Assembly: GCA_018901615.1 (NCBI GenBank)
Contig: JAHIEN010000067.1
Span: forward strand, 1-18,652
Length of the DNA stretch: 18,652 nucleotides
Direction of reading: 5' to 3'
DNA from: Candidatus Omnitrophota bacterium
GTDB lineage: Bacteria; Omnitrophota; Gorgyraeia; Gorgyraeales; Gorgyraeaceae
Below, one piece after another: positions 14,310 to 18,652 of this stretch. Position numbers and translations under genes: made by a program. How positions within the stretch are numbered: position 1 is the first letter of the stretch; each line of letters opens with the position of its first letter. A model generated the notes under the pieces. The model was not told where the DNA came from. It ran no database searches and saw only the letters and a list, made by a program, of their open reading frames with translations.

Positions 14310-14416
14310 TCCCGAGCGGCAGCGAGGGATCTTTGAGATTGCCTGCCTAGCGGCTCGCCTCTCGGCGAAGCCGAGGGCAAGGCCGCTGGCTTCGGCACTT
14401 CGTGCCTCGCAATGAC
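14310..14416. repeat. Composite palindromic repeat in the aldolase-SemiSWEET gap
   Basis: This GC-rich stretch between two genes contains several nested inverted repeats. It has CCCGAGCGGC...GAGGGATC at 14310-14331, an outer stem AGCGGC/GCCGCT (14349-14354 with 14382-14387) around CTCGGC-GAA-GCCGAG (14361-14375), and a small hairpin GGCAC-TTC-GTGCC (14394-14406). It ends in TCGCAATGAC (14407-14416). Its left part matches the 20-base block inside cusB at 2754-2773 in 17 of 20 positions on the opposite strand. The right edge matches GTCATTGCGA at 1463-1472. No coding frame is supported across 14260-14425. Confidence 0.85.
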
Positions 14417-14425
14417 CTCTGTGTT

Positions 14426-15400
14426 TCAGGCCTTGCCGGCGCTGCCCAGGACGTGTTCATTTTTGTGTTTGTACATCTTTACGAGCTCTGTCCTTGCAGG
14501 GCCAAGGTATTTTCTCGGGTCAAATTCCTTTGGAGAATTTGTAAAAATTTCCCTTATCTTGGCAGTCACTACCAGGCGGCCATCTGTGTCTATATTGATT
14601 TTACATACGGCCGATTGAGTGGCCTTTCTCAACTGATCTTCTGGAACGCCCGCAGTCTGCCCAAGTTTCCCGCCGTATTTATTTATAAGGTCCACGTATT
14701 CTTTTGGGACAGAACTTGAACCATGCAAGACTATGGGAAAGCCCGGAAGTCTTTTTTCAACCTCTTCCAGTATGTCGAATCTTAATTCCGGCAGGGTCTC
14801 TCCTGGGGCAACCTTGAATTTATACGCGCCGTGGGAAGTGCCTATTGAAATAGCAAGCGAATCCACTCCTGTCTTTAACACAAATGCCTGGACCTCTTCC
14901 GGGTGCGTGTAATGTGATTTTTCATGACTCACTTCATCTTCTATGCCTGCCAAAACACCCAACTCACCTTCCACAGTCACATCATGCTTGCGGGCATATT
15001 CCACTACTTTCTTTGTCAACGCTGCATTCTCTTCAAAAGGCTTGCCTGAGCCGTCTATCATAACAGAAGAAAAACCTGACTCTATGCAGGAAACGCAGAG
15101 TTCATACGTATCGCCGTGGTCCAGGTGAAGCGTAACTGGTATGTTCGAACCCGCCTCTTTTATGATCTCCATGGCCCCCATTGCCATATGGCGCAAGAGT
15201 ATCTGGTTCGCGTATTTCCTTGCGCCTGAAGACACCTGCAGGATGACAGGCGAATTCGTCTCTATGCAGGCAGTAATTATGGCCTGGAGTTGTTCCATAT
15301 TATTGAAATTATACGCCGGAACAGCGTATTTGCCAGCCATTGCCTTCTTGAACATCTCTCTCGTATTGACAAGCCCCAATTCTTTGTAAGAAACAGCCAC
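14426..15400 (-). CDS. fba: Class II fructose-bisphosphate aldolase
   Basis: This zinc-dependent cytosolic enzyme interconverts fructose-1,6-bisphosphate with glyceraldehyde-3-phosphate and dihydroxyacetone phosphate. It has 324 residues. Motifs are PAYNFNN (28-34), HLDHG (92-96, with catalytic D94 and zinc ligand H95), VEGELG (143-148), a GTSHGAYK zinc-histidine segment, VLHGSSSVP and NIDTDGR. All belong to the class II type B aldolases. It starts with GTG after AAAGGAG, a good Shine-Dalgarno. It lies 46 bases downstream of pyruvate kinase on the same strand and is probably co-transcribed. The C-terminal HVLGSAGKA ends directly at the repeat-rich gap. No truncation is seen. Confidence 0.95.
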   Translation of the reverse strand: MAVSYKELGLVNTREMFKKAMAGKYAVPAYNFNNMEQLQAIITACIETNSPVILQVSSGARKYANQILLRHMAMGAMEIIKEAGSNIPVTLHLDHGDTYELCVSCIESGFSSVMIDGSGKPFEENAALTKKVVEYARKHDVTVEGELGVLAGIEDEVSHEKSHYTHPEEVQAFVLKTGVDSLAISIGTSHGAYKFKVAPGETLPELRFDILEEVEKRLPGFPIVLHGSSSVPKEYVDLINKYGGKLGQTAGVPEDQLRKATQSAVCKINIDTDGRLVVTAKIREIFTNSPKEFDPRKYLGPARTELVKMYKHKNEHVLGSAGKA

Positions 15401-15446
15401 TTTAAACTCCTTTCTCTTTATTTCGTCAAATATTATAACATCAAAC

Positions 15447-16466
15447 CTAAGCTTGTAAACTTTTTTCAGTGAATTTGATAATGCTGTTCATCATCTTTAC
15501 ACTTTCCATAGGGTATTTGCCTATTGCAGTCTCAGCTGAAAGCATTGCAAAATCTGTGCCGTCTATGATAGCGTTCGCCACATCAGTGACCTCTGCCCTT
15601 GTTGGCCGGATGTGCTCTACCATGCTTTCGAGCATCTGCGTGGCGGTAATTACAAATTTTTTCTTCTTTTTGCACTTTTTAATGATGTATTTCTGTATCA
15701 TTGGGATCTCGTATATAGGGACAGAGACACCCATGTCTCCCCTTGCAACCATGATGCCGTCAGAGACGTCTATTATCTCGTCTATATTCTTTATGCCGTC
15801 CCGGTTCTCGATCTTCGCTATGACCTTTGGCTTAGCCTGGCTATTTTTCAGCCTGTTTATTACATCTAAGACATCAAGCCTGTCCCGCACAAATGACTGG
15901 GCAATGTAATCAACTTTTTGCTCCAGGCCAAAGGCTATGTCCTCGCTATCCTTACTGCTCAAGCCTGAAAATTCCAGCTTTGCGCCAGGGATATTTATAC
16001 CCTTATATTCTTTTAATAACCCTCCCACTACGACCTCTGTCTTTATTGCACTTTTACCTATATTTTTTATCTTTAAAACTATATTACCATCGTCAATATA
16101 TATAGATTCAGCCCCCTTTAAGCTGCTGAGATGCCCTTCATAGTCAAAAGGTATAACGTTTTCACTATCGTGCGAGGGAGAGCTGGCCAGCCAGACTACC
16201 TGTTTTTTCTTAAGGGGTATGGGTTTATGGCCTTTCAGTTTCCCTATTCTTATTCTAGGGCCTTCGAGGTCAAGAAGGATCTTTACGCAACGGCGATATT
16301 TTTTATTTACAGCCCTGGTGATTTTAATATAAGAAGCAAGGGCATCCGGTTCGCCATGAGAACAGTTAAGCCTCACTACGTCCATACCTGCCATAGTCAT
16401 CTTTCTTATGGTAGTCTCTGTAGAACTGGCTGGCCCAAGAGTGCAGATAATTTTAGTTTTTACCAT
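15447..16466 (-). CDS. pyk: Pyruvate kinase lacking the C-terminal regulatory domain
   Basis: This enzyme converts phosphoenolpyruvate plus ADP to pyruvate plus ATP, the last glycolytic step. It has 339 residues, against about 470-480 usual. The catalytic A barrel and B lid are present: TLGPAS (9-14), RLNCSHG (32-38), IAKIE with K218 and E220, ARGDMG with D244, ITATQMLESM (273-282) and PTRAEVTDVANAIIDGTD (288-305). The protein ends just after the barrel, with the allosteric C-domain missing; the next gene is only 46 bases on, so this is not a frameshift. The motif LDTKGPEIR is LDLEGPRIR here (residues 65-73), with Lys replaced by Glu and Glu by Arg. Loss of effector regulation is inferred. 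No strong Shine-Dalgarno precedes the ATG. It is divergent from the HD-GYP gene. Confidence 0.92.
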   Translation of the reverse strand: MVKTKIICTLGPASSTETTIRKMTMAGMDVVRLNCSHGEPDALASYIKITRAVNKKYRRCVKILLDLEGPRIRIGKLKGHKPIPLKKKQVVWLASSPSHDSENVIPFDYEGHLSSLKGAESIYIDDGNIVLKIKNIGKSAIKTEVVVGGLLKEYKGINIPGAKLEFSGLSSKDSEDIAFGLEQKVDYIAQSFVRDRLDVLDVINRLKNSQAKPKVIAKIENRDGIKNIDEIIDVSDGIMVARGDMGVSVPIYEIPMIQKYIIKKCKKKKKFVITATQMLESMVEHIRPTRAEVTDVANAIIDGTDFAMLSAETAIGKYPMESVKMMNSIIKFTEKSLQA

Positions 16467-16506
16467 TTTTTCAACATTTTTGTTTCTTTTTCGTTTCCTG
16501 TATGTT

Positions 16507-16521
16507 ATTATACATTATAAT
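16507..16521. promoter_or_regulatory. Symmetrical -10 dyad (ATTATA-cat-TATAAT) between pyk and the HD-GYP gene
   Basis: A perfect dyad presents TATAAT to both strands. On the minus strand it gives a -10 at 16507-16512, with a leader of about 33 bases to pyk. On the plus strand TATAAT abuts the ATG at 16522, while an overlapping TATTAT at 16506-16511 would start transcription about 4 bases before the ATG. No good -35 is seen for either direction. Confidence 0.45.
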
Positions 16522-17916
16522 ATGAAAACTAAAAAAACCAAACGAAAAGATAAGTTTTATTTGGAATTCTCAGCAGCCAATAGACTTGGTATATGTCTTT
16601 TCAGGTACCAGCTATCTCCTGTGCAAAAATTCCTGGCAGTCAATCCCGCCCTCGCGAATATACTGGGCTACTCATCTGAAAAAGAAATACACAAGCTCAA
16701 ATTCAAATCCCTCTTTAAAAACCATGGGGACGCGGCAGAATTTCTGAGACTTCTGAAAGATGAAAAGACAGTAAGATTCTACGAGACCATTTTTAAGACC
16801 AAGGATGAGAAAGACGCGTGGGTGGCGATAACGGCTTCATTTGTCGAATCCTTTAATGCCAGCAAGCACCTGTATATAGAGGGCATGCTTGAGGATATAA
16901 CAAAACACAAGGAATTGGAAGAAAAATTCGCGTTCGAGCAGGAACTTTTCCAGAACCTGCTGGACAACTTGCCTGACGCAGTGTATTTCAAGGACAGAAA
17001 AAACAGGCTTATCAGGGTGAACAGGTTTTACGCGGAAGGTTTCAGCATGACCCCTGAAGAGATACTGGGCAAGACTGATTTTCATTTTTTCCCCAAGGAA
17101 CAAGCCCAGAAAATGTTTGACGACGATACTTATGTCCTGACAACAGGCAACCCGATAATAGGAAAGATAGAGCGCACGCTTCTTCCAAACGGCACTCATA
17201 ACTGCGTAACCACCACAAAGATACCTATAAAAAATAAACACGGCGAGATGATGGGCACTATGGGCATAACAAGGGACATAACCGCTTATGACCAGATGGA
17301 AAAAAGCCGCCTCGACATGGTCATGAGTTCTTTAAAGGTGCTCGACAGGGTCCTTGAGATAAGAGACCCTTATACCTTTGGCCATACGCGGCGCGTCTCC
17401 ATAATAGCCGAGAAAATAGCCCAGGAAATGGGCTGGGATGAAAATAAAATCCTTTCCCTGAAGATGTCTGCCGAGCTTCATGATATAGGCAAGATCCTGA
17501 TACCTCTTGAGATACTCAATAAACCCGGAAAATTATCCGAGCTGGAATTCAAACTCATACAGGAACATGTAAAAAAATGTTATGACATGCTCAAGCCTCA
17601 CTCCTTCCCTTACCCCCTACCGGAAACAATATACCAGCACCATGAAAGACTGAATGGCCAAGGTTATCCACGTGGCCTGGCAGGTGAAAAGATCATACCC
17701 GAAGCCAGGGTCCTTGCAATAGCCGATGTGCTTGAGGCCATGACATTCCACAGGCCATACAGGGCGGCCCTTGGCATAAAAAAAGCTGTTCAGGAACTCA
17801 AGGATAACGCTGGATCAAAGTATGACCAGGACATAGTGAAAGTGATCCTAAAGATAATCAACGAAAATAATTTCAAGCCATTCTGGATAAATAACGACGA
17901 AGACTCTGTTATTTAA
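16522..17916 (+). CDS. PAS-PAS-HD-GYP signalling protein, probable cyclic-di-GMP phosphodiesterase
   Basis: This is a 464-residue cytosolic sensor. The frame extends back to 16408, but that part lies antisense to pyk and includes a spurious hydrophobic stretch, so the ATG at 16522 is chosen. There is a PAS domain at about 15-128 (NPALANILGYS, then GMLEDITKHK), a second at 138-255 (LLDNLPDAVYFKDRKNRLI, GKTDFHFF, GITRDIT), and an HD-GYP domain at 270-450. The latter carries GHTRRV (287-292), H320-D321-I-G-K, H349, HHERLNGQGYP (373-383) and IADVLEAMTFHRPYR (400-414). The usual D of D-G-x-G-Y-P is N378, a common substitution. HD-GYP domains hydrolyse cyclic di-GMP; the PAS signal is unknown. No receiver domain and no membrane helix are seen. 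It is followed at 11 bases by the DUF362 gene. Confidence 0.92.
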   Translation: MKTKKTKRKDKFYLEFSAANRLGICLFRYQLSPVQKFLAVNPALANILGYSSEKEIHKLKFKSLFKNHGDAAEFLRLLKDEKTVRFYETIFKTKDEKDAWVAITASFVESFNASKHLYIEGMLEDITKHKELEEKFAFEQELFQNLLDNLPDAVYFKDRKNRLIRVNRFYAEGFSMTPEEILGKTDFHFFPKEQAQKMFDDDTYVLTTGNPIIGKIERTLLPNGTHNCVTTTKIPIKNKHGEMMGTMGITRDITAYDQMEKSRLDMVMSSLKVLDRVLEIRDPYTFGHTRRVSIIAEKIAQEMGWDENKILSLKMSAELHDIGKILIPLEILNKPGKLSELEFKLIQEHVKKCYDMLKPHSFPYPLPETIYQHHERLNGQGYPRGLAGEKIIPEARVLAIADVLEAMTFHRPYRAALGIKKAVQELKDNAGSKYDQDIVKVILKIINENNFKPFWINNDEDSVI

Positions 17917-17927
17917 CCTCCCTAAAA

Positions 17928-18652
17928 ATGAAAAGTGATGTCTATTTTGTAAAGATAAGTCATGGTGCCCTAGAGGCAAGACAGGCCGCGTTATTGAAGT
18001 TATTGAATAATATTGAATTATTCCCAGAATATAAAAAAGATGAGCTGGTCCCTGTAAAGCTCACCATAGGCGATACTAAATGCGTCTATAACCTCTCCCC
18101 TGAAATTGTAAAGCTTATTGTCAATGAAATCAAAAAGAAAAAGGTAAAACCGTTTCTATTTGATACAAATGTCATATATAAGGGTTCAAGGCACAATGCC
18201 GTAGACCACCTGACCCTTGTCCAGAATAAAGGCTTCTCCCATTCGAAGACCGGAGCCCCCTTTGTAGTGGCTGACGGCGTGTTTGGCCAGGACGGTAAAG
18301 CCTACTCACTGGATTCCGATTATATAAAAAATATAAAGGTCCCCTCTTTCATAGGCATGCTGGATAATCTTATAGTCCTGTCTCATGTCACATGTCATAT
18401 AGTGGCAGGTTATGCCGGAGCCATCAAGAATGTAGCAATGGGGATGTCATGCCGGCCTACCAAGCAAGTCCAGCATTCCTCCTTAAAGCCTCAAGTTATA
18501 GACCAATCATGCACGGCGTGCGAATGTTGTGTAAACATATGCCCTGTTAACGCAATCGCGCTTTCGGGCAAAGCGCGCATAGATCAATCCAAATGCATTG
18601 GCTGCGGTGAATGTCTGTGCGCGTGTAAGTTTAGCGCCATATCCATAAACTG
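17928..18652 (+). CDS. DUF362 protein with 2[4Fe-4S] ferredoxin domain (partial, right edge)
   Basis: This is a 241-residue open frame from the ATG at 17928 that runs off the window. Residues 1-185 are the DUF362 domain: VKLTIGD near 43-49, LFDTNVIYKGSRHNA near 77-91, VADGVFG near 114-120, and LSHVTCHIVAGYAGAIKNVAMG near 151-172. Then come two ferredoxin motifs, C195-x2-C198-x2-C201-x3-C205-P and C223-x2-C226-x2-C229-x3-C233, which would hold two 4Fe-4S clusters. DUF362 proteins have no established general function; with the ferredoxin they are thought to act in electron transfer or Fe-S-dependent chemistry. The gene begins 11 bases after the HD-GYP stop, probably in the same transcript. No Shine-Dalgarno is visible, since the short gap contains CCTCCC rather than its complement. 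Confidence 0.9.
   Translation, partial: MKSDVYFVKISHGALEARQAALLKLLNNIELFPEYKKDELVPVKLTIGDTKCVYNLSPEIVKLIVNEIKKKKVKPFLFDTNVIYKGSRHNAVDHLTLVQNKGFSHSKTGAPFVVADGVFGQDGKAYSLDSDYIKNIKVPSFIGMLDNLIVLSHVTCHIVAGYAGAIKNVAMGMSCRPTKQVQHSSLKPQVIDQSCTACECCVNICPVNAIALSGKARIDQSKCIGCGECLCACKFSAISIN

Noticed and set aside
16449..16484. Tiny five-codon frame (MLKKW) overlapping the pyruvate kinase start as a possible leader peptide
   Set aside because: No Shine-Dalgarno at proper spacing and too short to judge; likely chance in A-rich DNA.
16408..16521. Upstream extension of the HD-GYP protein with a hydrophobic stretch that looks like a membrane helix
   Set aside because: It lies antisense to the start of pyruvate kinase and covers its promoter; the ATG at 16522 gives a clean PAS start.
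1..18652. CRISPR array or tRNA genes
   Set aside because: The repeats are few, palindromic and irregularly spaced, with no spacer series; no cloverleaf-like sequence was recognised.

Overview
The window looks like a chromosomal segment of a Gram-negative, probably uncultivated bacterium. It has a TolC-type outer-membrane channel and a lipoprotein adaptor. Base composition is moderate to AT-leaning, short palindromic repeats are scattered between and inside genes, and many starts have weak or no Shine-Dalgarno sequence. The gene mix (Maf, a deoxyhypusine-synthase homologue next to an agmatinase, a DUF362 ferredoxin, Elp3-like and COG0731 radical SAM proteins, a C-domain-less pyruvate kinase) recalls deep-branching lineages such as Omnitrophota, but the taxon is an inference. 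No rRNA, tRNA, CRISPR array, transposase or phage gene was seen.

Layout. (1) 1-4468, minus strand: a copper/silver-type efflux operon in the order csoR - TolC-like channel - CusB-like adaptor - CusA-like RND pump (cut by the left edge). It has a near-consensus promoter and a CsoR-like half-site just upstream of csoR. (2) 4483-7379, minus: a redox/Fe-S run of a membrane 4Fe-4S protein, a COG0731 radical SAM enzyme, YggS and thioredoxin reductase, with a 61-bp palindromic element between yggS and trxB. (3) 7442-8822: a polytopic membrane protein with its own promoter and terminator, divergent from a DJ-1/PfpI gene. (4) 8819-14259, minus: a SemiSWEET-like protein, a radical SAM protein fused to a DUF6873-like (GME-fold) domain, a deoxyhypusine-synthase-family protein, agmatinase, Maf and a CNNM/CorB-type transporter. 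(5) 14260-14425: noncoding DNA filled with palindromic repeats. (6) 14426-16466, minus: class II fructose-bisphosphate aldolase and a short pyruvate kinase. (7) 16522-18652, plus: a PAS-PAS-HD-GYP signalling protein and a DUF362/ferredoxin protein cut by the right edge.

How they work together. The first operon would sense Cu(I) through CsoR and export it across both membranes. The DHS-family protein plus agmatinase fits an agmatine-based homospermidine route, in which the first condenses agmatine and the second removes guanidino groups. The radical SAM/GME fusion just upstream in the same operon is the least understood part and may also act on guanidino or amidino chemistry. Aldolase and pyruvate kinase form a small glycolytic pair.

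The most striking non-gene signal is a set of short palindromic or tandem repeats. They sit not only between genes but inside reading frames: three in the cusB-like gene, one at the tail of the radical SAM gene, and one that supplies the stop codon of the agmatinase.
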